Origin: Armatimonadota bacterium
Lineage (GTDB): Bacteria > Armatimonadota > UBA5829
Reading direction: 5' to 3'
Length of the DNA stretch: 49,128 bases
NCBI GenBank assembly: GCA_039679645.1
Contig: JBDKUO010000042.1
Coordinates: 1 to 49,128 of the forward strand
Shown: piece by piece, positions 34,543 to 42,822 of the stretch
Layout: every line of letters starts with the position of its first letter
Numbering within the stretch: the first letter of the stretch is position 1
Translations under genes and position numbers: made by a program
The notes under the pieces: generated by a model
Seen by the model: only the letters and a program-made list of their open reading frames with translations
Database searches by the model: none
Told to the model about the DNA's origin: nothing

Positions 34543-35553
34543 ATGAACATCAAAGTAGGCGTTGTTGGGGCGGGCTACTGGGGTCCCAATATCATTAGAA
34601 ACTTCAATCAGATCCCCACTTGCGAGATGGCAATCTGCTGCGATAAGGACGAAAAACGCCTTGCGCACATGAGCCGCCTATATCCGAATGTAAAGACCAC
34701 TACAAGTTTCGACGACTTGATTAATGATCCGACTATAGACGCTGTGGCCGTATGCACACATGTGTCGGCGCACTATCCGCTCGCAAAAAAAGCATTGGAG
34801 GCGGGTAAGCACGTTCTTGTCGAAAAGCCTTTGACTGCCAAAGTCAGTGAGGCTCAGGAACTGGTCGATCTGGCAAAGAAAAACGGCAGAGTCCTGATGG
34901 TGGACCACACGTTTGAGTATACCGCCGGTGTCAACAAGATGAAAGAAGTCATTGAGAGCGGCATACTGGGCGATGTGCTCTATGTTCACTGCGCAAGGCT
35001 TAACCTCGGCATTTTCCAGCGCGACATCAATGTAGTGTGGGACCTTGCTCCGCACGATCTTTCGGTGATCTTGTATGCTACGGGTCTCAAGCCCAAGACT
35101 GTGAGAACTGTCGGCATGAAGCTTCTGCATCCAAAGGTCGAGGATGCTGCGTTTGTGACGTTGAAATGCGAAAACAATGCGAGCGCCGTTATTCATGTCA
35201 GTTGGGTCGACCCGCGCAAGGTGCGTTCGGTGAGCGTAGTCGGCACCAAGCAGATGCTGGTATATGACGATCTCGACCCTTTAGCGAAGATACAAATCTA
35301 TGATAAAGGCGTGGACAACCCGCCGCACTATGATACGTTCGGTGAGTTTCTGTGTTCATATCACTACGGAGATATTCATATTCCCCGCCTGCAGGAGCAG
35401 GAGCCTCTTTCCGTTATGTGCAAGCACTTTTTGGAGTGCTGCGAAACGGGCAAAAAGCCGCGCAGTTCAGGCGAGAGTGGACTGAATATGGTCAAGATTC
35501 TCGCGGCATCGGATGAGTCCATCGCCAACGGTGGAATGGAGATATCCATCTGA
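34543..35553 (+). CDS. Gfo/Idh/MocA family oxidoreductase (WlbA/WbpB-like)
   Basis: The 336-residue NAD(P)-dependent dehydrogenase has the nucleotide loop GVVGAGYWGPNIIRNF (6-21) and the catalytic-type VLVEKPLT with Glu94-Lys95-Pro96. APHDLSVILYATG lies near residue 172, where related sugar dehydrogenases keep an Asp-x-x-x-His or His-Asp pair. In WlbA/WbpB enzymes this fold oxidises C3 of a UDP-N-acetylglucosaminuronic acid, giving the ketone used by the aminotransferase. That reading is an inference from the neighbours; other Gfo/Idh reactions are possible. Last gene of the EPS operon; a strong hairpin terminator follows 35 bases after the stop. Confidence 0.88.
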   Translation: MNIKVGVVGAGYWGPNIIRNFNQIPTCEMAICCDKDEKRLAHMSRLYPNVKTTTSFDDLINDPTIDAVAVCTHVSAHYPLAKKALEAGKHVLVEKPLTAKVSEAQELVDLAKKNGRVLMVDHTFEYTAGVNKMKEVIESGILGDVLYVHCARLNLGIFQRDINVVWDLAPHDLSVILYATGLKPKTVRTVGMKLLHPKVEDAAFVTLKCENNASAVIHVSWVDPRKVRSVSVVGTKQMLVYDDLDPLAKIQIYDKGVDNPPHYDTFGEFLCSYHYGDIHIPRLQEQEPLSVMCKHFLECCETGKKPRSSGESGLNMVKILAASDESIANGGMEISI

Positions 35554-35585
35554 TTTATTATCTAGTATTTTATATTGATTATTTT

Positions 35586-36095
35586 CTAATCCCTCCGGGC
35601 ATCTAGCCTGGAGGGATTTTCTGTTTCTCTCAGGCTCGATTCCATCTCAACCAGCCTCAGTTCTTTCACCCTCTCACGCCTGCCGGTGTCTTTGAACCCA
35701 ACTGAGCTCCAGAACGCGAGCGCCGGTTCGTTGTTGACGTAGACATTAGCGATGATAGTCTTGTGTCTGCCGAGTGACCGGCAGTGCTCCTTCACCTTCT
35801 CCACGGCCAGATGTCCGAATTTGCGCCTGCGGTGGAGTGGACGGATATAGAACTCATCGATGCGGTAGCTCAGGCAGATATCGCGCATAAAGCAAAAACC
35901 TATAGGTTCGTGGTCGTAGAGGATCAGAAACGGCACGCAGTGATCGTCTTGCCAGAAGTGGTCGAAACAGGGGTAGTGATATGCTCCGCCGCGGCGTTTC
36001 TCGTGGTCGTATTCAGACAGCTCGTGAGCGTATTCCTGATACATTTTCCAGAGCTTTTCTTTGCTCTCCTCGGGTGCTACTACGATTTCGATCAT
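35586..36095 (-). CDS. GNAT family N-acetyltransferase
   Basis: The 169-residue protein has the GNAT order: an N-terminal helix pair (EKLWKMYQEYAHELSEY), strands with PFLILYDHEPIGFCFMRD, the acetyl-CoA loop region IRPLHRRRKFGHLAVEKVKEHC (about 93-114; the usual R/Q-x-x-G-x-G/A appears as RRRKFG) and ANVYVNNEPALAFWSSVGF (about 123-141). It would acetylate an amine or protein N-terminus; the acceptor is unknown. AGGAG lies before the ATG. The last residues, NPSRLDARRD, are encoded within the terminator hairpin shared with the EPS operon, an unusual overlap. Confidence 0.85.
   Translation of the reverse strand: MIEIVVAPEESKEKLWKMYQEYAHELSEYDHEKRRGGAYHYPCFDHFWQDDHCVPFLILYDHEPIGFCFMRDICLSYRIDEFYIRPLHRRRKFGHLAVEKVKEHCRSLGRHKTIIANVYVNNEPALAFWSSVGFKDTGRRERVKELRLVEMESSLRETENPSRLDARRD
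35588..35620. terminator. bidirectional terminator overlapping the GNAT 3' end
   Basis: Arms AATCCCTCC (35588-35596) and GGAGGGATT (35610-35618), extended by GGC/GCC pairs, with TTTT on the plus strand and AAAA/TTTT context on the other. It ends the EPS operon and includes the last codons and stop of the minus-strand acetyltransferase. Confidence 0.7.
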
Positions 36096-36431
36096 GGCCG
36101 ATCTACTCCTTTCGCACTTGATGGAGTACTACCCGCTTACACATTCCGACCCGCTATTCCTCCGTCTTCCGGCAGACGGCGCTAGTGCTCATGTAACAAG
36201 TCACCATTACAGGAACATTAGGCTCAAAACTTGCTGAATTGTGCTGATAACGCAGCAAACTAACTGTATGTAACATGGTTGCGGTCCCGCTGATGAATGA
36301 AGCAAGCTTTTAATAAGTGCTTGTGCAAAAAAGGAAGGATTGCATCAGCTTGCGAAAGAATGCTGTTATGGATGGGGACATAGGCTCTCATCCGTCGTGT
36401 CTGAATTTCCAGCTTAAGGAGAAAACATACA
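36096..36431. other. 336-base intergenic region before the GH2 gene
   Basis: No supported gene. It contains an inverted TTGCTG...CAGCAA pair (about 36230-36258) and GCAAGC/GCTTGT pairing near 36302-36328, which may be operator or leader structure for the glycosidase gene. No convincing -35/-10 pair was found. Confidence 0.4.
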
Positions 36432-38696
36432 GTGATCAGAAAGTGCTTTTTTTGTATCGCCATGCTGATGCCGATCGGCGCATGTTGCGCCCAGTCGATC
36501 CCTCGGCCTGAGTATCCAGTTCCACAGATGAGGAGAGCCGAATGGATGAACCTCAACGGGACATGGGAGTTTGCTGAGACCGATGATAACGCTGCTGTAT
36601 TTCTTGATGAGCAGCCATATCCCGACAAGATAATCGTTCCGTTTTGCCGCGAGAGTAAGCTTTCGGGGCTGGCACGCAAGGGCTTTATTAACAATGTGTG
36701 GTATCGCAGGACTTTTGAGCTGCCGTCGGGCTGGAAGTCGCCGCGCACGCTGCTTCATATAGGCGCAAGCGATTACAGGACCGGTGTCTGGATAAATGGG
36801 CAACCTGTAGGTGAGCATATAGGTGGAAGCGCGCCATTTGCGTTTGACATAACTCGTTTCCTCAACAAAGGCAAGAATACTGTGGTTATTCATGCCTTTG
36901 ATGATACTCGCAGTGGACTGCAGCCCTTGGGCAAGCAGGCGTCATCACTGGAAAGCCAGGGCTGCGTATATACCAGGACTACCGGAATCTGGCAGAGCGT
37001 ATGGCTCGAGGGCGTCGGCTCCTCATATATCAAAGATTTCAAATTGGAGTCCGACCCGGACAACTCCAGAGCATTGATTCAGGCCGAGATTGACGGACTG
37101 AGCAAGGGCATGAAGCTCAAGGTCGACGCATACGCCGGAGGTAAGCTCGTGGGCAGCGCGACTACTACGGCCGATTGGCGAGACAATTATTTGGTGCTCA
37201 ATCTTGCCAAGAAGCATCTGTGGTCCATTGAGGACCCATTTCTGTATGATTTGAAGTTTACTCTTCTGCGCGGCAAAGATGTGGTCGACAAGCTGGATTC
37301 GTATTTCGGACTGCGAAAGGTTTCAATACAGGGCGCAGCCATTCTTATTAACGACAGACCGGTGTTCCAGAGAACTGTTCTGGATCAGGGTTTCTATCCC
37401 GACGGAATCTGGACCGCTCCGACTGATGAGGCTCTGCGTCATGATATCGAGATGTCGCAGGCGGCCGGATTTAACGGCGCAAGGCTCCATCAGAAGGTCT
37501 TCGATCCCAGATATCACTACTGGGCCGATAAGCTGGGCTACATAACATGGGGTGAGTTCCCTTGTTGGGGCCTTAACTACTCCAAGCCGGAGATCAATTT
37601 GAACGTAGTTGACGAGTGGGTGCAGGTTGTCCGCCGCGACCGCAACCATCCTTCGATAGTCGGCTGGTGTCCGTTCAACGAAAGCCCTGGCGATGCGGTT
37701 CCTCTTCAAAACAGTGTGGTAAACATTACTCGTGCAATAGACCCCTCGCGCCCGGTTATAGATTCCAGCGGCTGGTCGCATGGTCTGACTGACCCCGAGG
37801 TCCTTGACGCCCATGACTATGATCAGAACCCGGATACATTCAGGGGACGCTGGGTCGATGCGTTTGCGGGTGAGAACGGTGGTTTGCCGAAGCGCTATGG
37901 AACTTCAAAACTCAGAGCCAGGCTGCCTTTCTTTGTAAGCGAATATGGAGGCATCGGCTGGGAACTAGCCGGAGGCGGCTGGGGATACGGACAGGCTCCC
38001 AAAGATTTGGAAGAGTTCTACACCAGATATAAAGGCCTGACGGACGCATTGCTGGACAGCACGCACTTCGGGTTCTGCTATACGCAGCTCACCGATGTCG
38101 AGCAGGAGCATAATGGTATCTACACGTATGATCGCAAGCCCAAGTTCGATATAGCCAGGATCAAGCGGATAAACGCACGCAAGGCCAACTACGAGAAAAA
38201 TCCGCCGATCAATGTCTCTGAGAAGACGGTGGATGATGACTGGGACATACTGGTGGGGGCATTTCAGGACGGCAATATGGCAAAAGCATGGCGCTACAGC
38301 TTTGATAAGCCTGCTGATAATTGGATGAATCCTGGTTTTGATGATAATGCATGGCAAGTAGGCCAAGGAGCATTCGGCAGGAAAGACAAGTGGGAGCTCT
38401 ATATCGGCACGCCATGGACAAGCAAAGACATCTGGCTTCGACAGGCTTTTGATGTCAGCGACGCCAATATCAAAGATGCCATGCTCGCGATCCATTATGA
38501 TGATGACACTCAAGTATATCTCAACGGTGAGTGCGTCTGGCAGGCCAAGGGATGGAGCGACGGCTATATCGGGATAAACGTTGCCTCTGCCGTCAAGAAA
38601 GCACTCAGGTCCGGCAAGAATGTGATTGCTGTTCACTGCTGGCAGAACTGGGGCGGTCAGTTTATAGACCTGGCACTGCTTGCAAAAGACAAGTAA
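36432..38696 (+). CDS. secreted glycoside hydrolase family 2 enzyme
   Basis: The 754-residue protein has a signal peptide (IRKCFFCIAMLMPIGACCAQS), possibly a lipoprotein signal with Cys at IGAC. The GH2 order follows: sugar-binding jelly-roll (LNGTWEFAETDDNAAVF, then YRRTFELPSGWK, about 40-195), an Ig-like sandwich (about 200-305), and a TIM barrel. The acid/base Glu417 is in VGWCPFNES and the nucleophile Glu504 is in FFVSEYGG, both intact. A second jelly-roll-like domain (about 625-750; WMNPGFDDNAWQVGQGAFG) ends the protein. Substrate could be a beta-galactoside, mannoside or glucuronide; the sequence alone does not decide. GTG start lies ten bases after AAGGAG. Confidence 0.9.
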   Translation: MIRKCFFCIAMLMPIGACCAQSIPRPEYPVPQMRRAEWMNLNGTWEFAETDDNAAVFLDEQPYPDKIIVPFCRESKLSGLARKGFINNVWYRRTFELPSGWKSPRTLLHIGASDYRTGVWINGQPVGEHIGGSAPFAFDITRFLNKGKNTVVIHAFDDTRSGLQPLGKQASSLESQGCVYTRTTGIWQSVWLEGVGSSYIKDFKLESDPDNSRALIQAEIDGLSKGMKLKVDAYAGGKLVGSATTTADWRDNYLVLNLAKKHLWSIEDPFLYDLKFTLLRGKDVVDKLDSYFGLRKVSIQGAAILINDRPVFQRTVLDQGFYPDGIWTAPTDEALRHDIEMSQAAGFNGARLHQKVFDPRYHYWADKLGYITWGEFPCWGLNYSKPEINLNVVDEWVQVVRRDRNHPSIVGWCPFNESPGDAVPLQNSVVNITRAIDPSRPVIDSSGWSHGLTDPEVLDAHDYDQNPDTFRGRWVDAFAGENGGLPKRYGTSKLRARLPFFVSEYGGIGWELAGGGWGYGQAPKDLEEFYTRYKGLTDALLDSTHFGFCYTQLTDVEQEHNGIYTYDRKPKFDIARIKRINARKANYEKNPPINVSEKTVDDDWDILVGAFQDGNMAKAWRYSFDKPADNWMNPGFDDNAWQVGQGAFGRKDKWELYIGTPWTSKDIWLRQAFDVSDANIKDAMLAIHYDDDTQVYLNGECVWQAKGWSDGYIGINVASAVKKALRSGKNVIAVHCWQNWGGQFIDLALLAKDK

Positions 38697-38739
38697 CAGG
38701 TAACAAACACCAGGCAATAGAAAATATATAATTTCTGTT

Positions 38740-38786
38740 GGTCCGGGATTTAATCCCGGACCTATGTATGTGGGACTTAAGTCCCA
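38740..38786. repeat. double-hairpin palindromic repeat, copy C
   Basis: First hairpin GGTCCGGGATT/AATCCCGGACC (38740-38762), spacer CTATGTATG-like, second hairpin TGGGACTTAAGTCCCA (38771-38786). It is the most perfect copy and sits between the GH2 and URO-D-like genes, where it may act as a terminator. Confidence 0.7.
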
Positions 38787-38798
38787 GGGGTCAGTCGT

Positions 38799-39794
38799 AT
38801 GATAACCAATCGTGACAGGTTCAAACGTGTTCTGGATTTTCAACCTGTCGACCGTTTGCCAATGGTCGAATGGGCGACATGGTGGGATAAGACAATCGAC
38901 AGGTGGCATGGTGAGGGTCTGCCTGCCGAGTTGCGCGACGGCGGCGACATTCACGCTTACTTTGGGCTGGATCCTCATCAGCAGTATTGGATTTTTACAT
39001 GCGGACCGGATTGCCCGCAGCCCTCAGGCCATGGCATGCCTATAATAAATGACCGCGACGATTACCTTCGGATCAAGCCGTTTCTGTATCCCGAGAATGC
39101 TTTTGACCGTGATGTGGTCAGAAGCTGGGCAGAGCGGCAAAAGCGCGGCGAACTGGCTGTATGGATTACTCTGGAAGGTTTCTTCTGGTTTCCGCGCGTG
39201 CTTTTCGGGATCGAACCGCACCTGTATGCCTTTTACGACCAGCCGGATCTTATGAAGCAGATCAACGAGGACTTGTTGGCTTATCAGATTAGAGTGATTG
39301 AGCAGTTCTGCGAGATATGCACGCCGGACTTCATGACATTTGCTGAGGATATGTCGTATAACCATGGCCCGATGCTCTCACATGACCAGTTCGAAGAGTT
39401 TATGGCTCCATACTATCGACGAGTCGTACCCATGCTTCTGGAGCGAGAGATTGTGCCGTTTGTGGATACCGATGGCGACGTGACTGTCCCGGCGGAATGG
39501 TTTACAAGCGTAGGTGTGCGCGGTCTGCTGCCTCTTGAGAGGATGGCCGGGGTGGATGTCGCCCAGCTCAGAATTGATCACCCGATGCTGAATATGATCG
39601 GCGCGTATGACAAGACTATAATGCATCTGGGTGAGGGCAGGATCAGGCAGGAGTTTGACCGGCTGCTGCCTGTGATGCGGCAGGGAGGGTTCATACCCTC
39701 TGTAGACCATCAGACTCCGCCGGAGGTTTCGCTGGAAGACTATCGAACTTATCTGCGCGTTCTGAAGGAGTATTGCATCAAGGCGTGTGAGTAG
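38799..39794 (+). CDS. uroporphyrinogen decarboxylase-superfamily protein with DTDGD in place of HxC
   Basis: The 331-residue protein has the superfamily start MITNRDRFKRVLDFQPVDRLPMVEW, the MTFAEDMSYNHGPMLSHDQFEEFMAPYYRRV segment and a barrel-like length. Where the other paralogue in this window (17.65-18.87 kb) has HSCGSNFDIMDDLVECGVD, this one has VDTDGDVTVPAEWFTSVGV, so the His and Cys of the zinc site are both aspartates. It is thus unlikely to be a zinc-thiolate methyltransferase of the MtaA kind or a haem-pathway HemE. Possible roles include an O- or N-demethylase-like or sugar-related enzyme. It follows the GH2 gene, with a double hairpin between; functional linkage is unproved. Confidence 0.78.
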   Translation: MITNRDRFKRVLDFQPVDRLPMVEWATWWDKTIDRWHGEGLPAELRDGGDIHAYFGLDPHQQYWIFTCGPDCPQPSGHGMPIINDRDDYLRIKPFLYPENAFDRDVVRSWAERQKRGELAVWITLEGFFWFPRVLFGIEPHLYAFYDQPDLMKQINEDLLAYQIRVIEQFCEICTPDFMTFAEDMSYNHGPMLSHDQFEEFMAPYYRRVVPMLLEREIVPFVDTDGDVTVPAEWFTSVGVRGLLPLERMAGVDVAQLRIDHPMLNMIGAYDKTIMHLGEGRIRQEFDRLLPVMRQGGFIPSVDHQTPPEVSLEDYRTYLRVLKEYCIKACE

Positions 39795-39802
39795 TAATAA
39801 GT

Positions 39803-40047
39803 ATGGATAAAGATACAGCAAAGTAATAATTGAGAGATACGCCAAAGCGCTGGCAGATACGCAAGGTGTGGTCGGAGGAGTCCCTGAATCGAAACTACCA
39901 CCATGGTCAAGGATGCCGCCGGAGAGCGTGGACGCATATCATAAGATGAGGCAGTTCTCCTTGAACAGGAGCTTTACGAATATATGGCAACCGTATCTCG
40001 CTAGCCGACAATCCGGGAGAGAGCATGATAGACATAGAACAGATTAG
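39803..40047 (+). pseudogene. possible frameshifted small gene overlapping the fabZ start
   Basis: An open frame of 78 codons (39811-40047) has no usable early start, yet reads KVIIERYAKALADTQG, then PPWSRMPPESVDAYHKM and FTNIWQPYLASRQ, with codon choice like neighbouring genes. Just upstream, in another frame, ATG 39803 reads MDKDTAK and stops. One base more at the junction would join them into a single frame. This suggests a recent frameshift, a sequencing error or an unusual start. No family is recognised and no ribosome site is clear. Confidence 0.3.
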
Positions 40048-40456
40048 AGATACAATCCCGCATCGCTATCCGTTTCTGCTGGTGGACCGCATTATAGAGG
40101 TCAACGAAGAGGGCACTGCTTGTACCGGGATAAAGAATATTACCGCAAATGAAAAGATACTTCAGGGTCATATGCCCGGCCAGGCTATCTTTCCGGGGGC
40201 GTTACTGGTCGAGCATATGGCCCAGGTCGGCTGCTATCTGCTGTTGAATAAGCCTGAGGTCGAAAACAAGCTGGCTATGTTTGCTGCGATAGATGACGTC
40301 CGATTCAAGCGCAATGCGGTGCCGGGAGACAAGGTCGTTACTAAGGTCGAGCTGCTCTCCGGCAGGCGCGGCATATGGAAGATCAAAGCCGAGTCACGCG
40401 TTGAAGGCGAACTCGTCTGTCGTGGTATATTAACCTGCGCACTGGTGGACTATTAG
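40025..40456 (+). CDS. fabZ: 3-hydroxyacyl-[acyl-carrier-protein] dehydratase FabZ
   Basis: FabZ removes water from 3-hydroxyacyl-ACP in fatty acid synthesis. The 143-residue hot-dog-fold protein starts with IEQIRDTIPHRYPFLLVDRI. It carries the catalytic His49 in ILQGHMPGQAIFPG and the catalytic Glu63 in GALLVEHMAQVG, then the family ending VPGDKVVTKVELLSGRRGIWKIKAE. The length is typical. No other fab or lpx genes are adjacent; it stands alone before serC. GGGAGAGAGC lies just upstream of the ATG. Confidence 0.95.
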   Translation: MIDIEQIRDTIPHRYPFLLVDRIIEVNEEGTACTGIKNITANEKILQGHMPGQAIFPGALLVEHMAQVGCYLLLNKPEVENKLAMFAAIDDVRFKRNAVPGDKVVTKVELLSGRRGIWKIKAESRVEGELVCRGILTCALVDY

Positions 40457-40614
40457 TTAGCCTGCTCCCCTCCCGAAGCGGGATGGGAAAGTCGTCTCCC
40501 TACTTGGAACTTGAGCGGAAGAAGAAGGGTTTTTATGTCTCCCCGCCTAATATCCACAGTGTAAGCAGTTCATCTTCTTGGCTACTAACTCTTTGACATA
40601 TGCGAGGAACAAAA

Positions 40615-41697
40615 ATGGCACGAATCTACAATTTCAATGCGGGACCTGCGGCGCTGCCGCTGCCGGTTCTTGAAAAGGCGCAGAGCGAGCTTCTGGATAT
40701 CGCGGGCAGCGGCATGTCCGTGATGGAGATGAGCCACCGCAGTAAAGAGTTCAAGGAGATCATCGAATCTGCAGAGGCGGGCGTTCGCAAGCTGATGGGC
40801 GTCTCTGACGACTATGCTGTGCTCTTTATGCAGGGTGGGGCAAGTCTGCAGTTCGCGATGATACCCATGAACCTTCGCGCACCGGGCAAGAGCGCTGATT
40901 ATGTCGATACCGGAAGTTGGGCTTCAAAGGCAATAAAAGAAGCCAAAGTCGGTGACGGCGCTTGCAATGTGGTCTGGTCCGGCAAGGAAGAAAAATATAT
41001 GCGCGCTCCAAAACCCGAGGAGCTGAAGTTCAGCGCGGATGCCCAGTACGTTCACATATGCTCGAATGAGACCATCGGCGGCATACGTTATCCTGTCTTT
41101 CCTAAGACCGACGCGCCGCTCATTGCCGACATGTCCAGCGAGATCATGAGCCGGGTTATAGATGTTAATCAGTTTGGAATGATCTATGCGGGTGCTCAGA
41201 AAAATATCGGACCGTCCGGCCTCGCGCTGGTTATTATTCGCAGAGACCTGATCGAGCGCACTCCCGACAGTGTGCCTATTATCCTGCGATACAAGACTCA
41301 TGCCGAAGAGGGCAGCCTTTACAATACGCCTAACACCTGGGGCATATATATAGTCAAGCTCATTACCGACTGGGTTGCCTCGATAGGTGGGATAGCCGCT
41401 CTTCAGAAGACCAACGAGCAGAAGGCTGGTAAGCTCTATTCGCTGCTTGATTCCAGCAACTTCTGGACCGCTCCGACAGACAAAGCCAGCCGCTCGATCA
41501 TGAACGTGGTCTGGAGACTGCCGAGCGAGGAGCTTGAAGAGAAGTTTGTGAGCGAAGCAAAGAAGGCGGGCATGATCGGTCTTAAGGGTCACCGCTCGGT
41601 CGGCGGTATCCGCGCAAGCATCTATAACGCCGTCCCGATGGAGGCTATCGATGCCCTGGTAGACTTTATGAAGGACTTTGAGTCTGCAAACGGCTAA
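40615..41697 (+). CDS. serC: phosphoserine aminotransferase
   Basis: SerC converts 3-phosphohydroxypyruvate to phosphoserine using glutamate and PLP. The 360-residue protein starts IYNFNAGPAALPLPVLEKAQ. It contains MEMSHRSKEF, MQGGASLQFAMIPMNL, HICSNETIGGIRY, the PLP lysine in YAGAQKNIGPSGLALVI, and the C-terminal LKGHRSVGGIRASIYNAVP, all hallmarks of the family. ATG 40615 has GAGGA seven bases upstream; an in-frame ATG at 40600 is less well placed. It is monocistronic, ending in a GGGCCGG hairpin. Confidence 0.96.
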   Translation: MARIYNFNAGPAALPLPVLEKAQSELLDIAGSGMSVMEMSHRSKEFKEIIESAEAGVRKLMGVSDDYAVLFMQGGASLQFAMIPMNLRAPGKSADYVDTGSWASKAIKEAKVGDGACNVVWSGKEEKYMRAPKPEELKFSADAQYVHICSNETIGGIRYPVFPKTDAPLIADMSSEIMSRVIDVNQFGMIYAGAQKNIGPSGLALVIIRRDLIERTPDSVPIILRYKTHAEEGSLYNTPNTWGIYIVKLITDWVASIGGIAALQKTNEQKAGKLYSLLDSSNFWTAPTDKASRSIMNVVWRLPSEELEEKFVSEAKKAGMIGLKGHRSVGGIRASIYNAVPMEAIDALVDFMKDFESANG

Positions 41698-41728
41698 GCG
41701 GTGTTAGAAACAAGCTAGATAACATGAT

Positions 41729-41753
41729 GGGCCGGAGAATCTTTCCCCGGCCC
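41729..41753 (+). terminator. GGGCCGG hairpin after serC
   Basis: Arms GGGCCGG and CCGGCCC (41729-41735, 41747-41753) around AGAATCTTTCC, then TGTTTAT. Apart from one base it copies the element at 21715-21739. Confidence 0.55.
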
Positions 41754-41791
41754 TGTTTATTTGCCAAAATCAGTTATGCTGATCTTAGAGT

Positions 41792-42526
41792 TTACTTTCG
41801 GAATCTTCGATATCCGACAATGCCGCCTAGACCGGCCAGAAGAGCCATTATGCTTGTCGGTTCGGGGACTGCCAGTTGTCCGGTGACAGAGGTAGTCTCC
41901 CATGCGCTGTTGGCGTCTTCCCTAACCTGAAGATCAGCGCCGAAATAAGTCTGATACGTGATCATCTCCTGGGCAAGAGCTGCAACGTCCGCAGCATCGG
42001 TCTCATCATACTTGGTTCCGCCGGTGTCGAGCGGATTGGCGTAGTTGTCGTTTGCCCACCAACTGCAACCTATTGTGCCTACCACACCGCTGACGTTGCT
42101 CGAATTTGTATATTCCGTCCAAAACGGGAACGTGGTCCCAGTTGTTATCTGCGACCAACTCGTGCTGTAAGCGGTTCCTTCCCAGTCGTAATTATAGCGA
42201 AACTGGACATTGCCACTGAGTGCGGCAATGGTTTTCCCTGGGATCCAGAATGTCCACAAAAGCATGCTGCCGTTGTCTCCGGTGCTGTAGACTATGGCCT
42301 CTTGCGCATTGAAGATCGTTGTCCCCGGGTGTGCGCCGCCGCCCATGTTTGTGTATGTGCCGTTTGCTGCCGCGGCAAATGCGCTCGGCGTCCAAGCAGA
42401 AAACAGGGTTGAATTCCACCCATCGGGACCGGTGTCTATATACATATGGACATCCACTGCCTGTGCAGCTGCGACTGTGACCAGAAGCAGGACGCAAATG
42501 CACACTACTACGCTGATCTTTTTCAT
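41792..42526 (-). CDS. PEP-CTERM sorting-signal protein, paralogue 1
   Basis: The 244-residue secreted protein has a signal peptide (KKISVVVCICVLLLVTVAAAQA, cleavage near residue 23). It ends in a PEP-CTERM tail: VPEPTS, a hydrophobic helix (IMALLAGLGGIVGY) and RRFRK. In known systems such tails are cut and anchored by an exosortase, often together with EPS production. The middle region is rich in Trp, Tyr and Gly (AHPGTTIFNAQEAIVYSTGD, then FRYNYDWEG and YDETDAADVAALAQEM) and matches only the neighbouring paralogue, so it appears to be an uncharacterised surface-protein family. AGGAGGAG precedes the ATG. Confidence 0.85.
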   Translation of the reverse strand: MKKISVVVCICVLLLVTVAAAQAVDVHMYIDTGPDGWNSTLFSAWTPSAFAAAANGTYTNMGGGAHPGTTIFNAQEAIVYSTGDNGSMLLWTFWIPGKTIAALSGNVQFRYNYDWEGTAYSTSWSQITTGTTFPFWTEYTNSSNVSGVVGTIGCSWWANDNYANPLDTGGTKYDETDAADVAALAQEMITYQTYFGADLQVREDANSAWETTSVTGQLAVPEPTSIMALLAGLGGIVGYRRFRK

Positions 42527-42611
42527 AACTTCTCCTCCTTTAGTGTGTGTGGCATCTTCTGTTTGATCGCCGGATAATATATAAGCCCGGTCGTCAACAG
42601 AAACGTTACGT

Positions 42612-42640
42612 ATTGTAGCTGCAAATCATTGTAAAGTCAA
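42612..42640 (-). promoter_or_regulatory. sigma-70 promoter of PEP-CTERM paralogue 1
   Basis: On the minus strand TTGACT, a 17-base spacer and TACAAT. The leader to the ATG is about 80 nt and ends ACACACAC..AGGAGGAGAA, similar to that of paralogue 2. Confidence 0.65.
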
Positions 42641-42742
42641 CACATGAAGCAAAATCAGGTAATAATACCGAAAATGATGTTACAGCATGTTAGATATAAT
42701 TGCATACATTAGACGTAAATGCGAACGGTTGGGTATAGAAAA

Positions 42743-42768
42743 TGCCGAGAATCTTTCGACTCCCGGCA
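42743..42768 (-). terminator. hairpin after PEP-CTERM paralogue 2
   Basis: Arms TGCCGaGA and TCcCGGCA (42743-42750, 42761-42768; one mismatch) with TTTTC beyond on the minus strand. It separates the two PEP-CTERM genes, which are therefore transcribed independently. Confidence 0.5.
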
Positions 42769-42822
42769 CTGTTATTAATGGTAATGTTTCCCGACGAACA
42801 TGGGACCCTATATGTGGCATGT

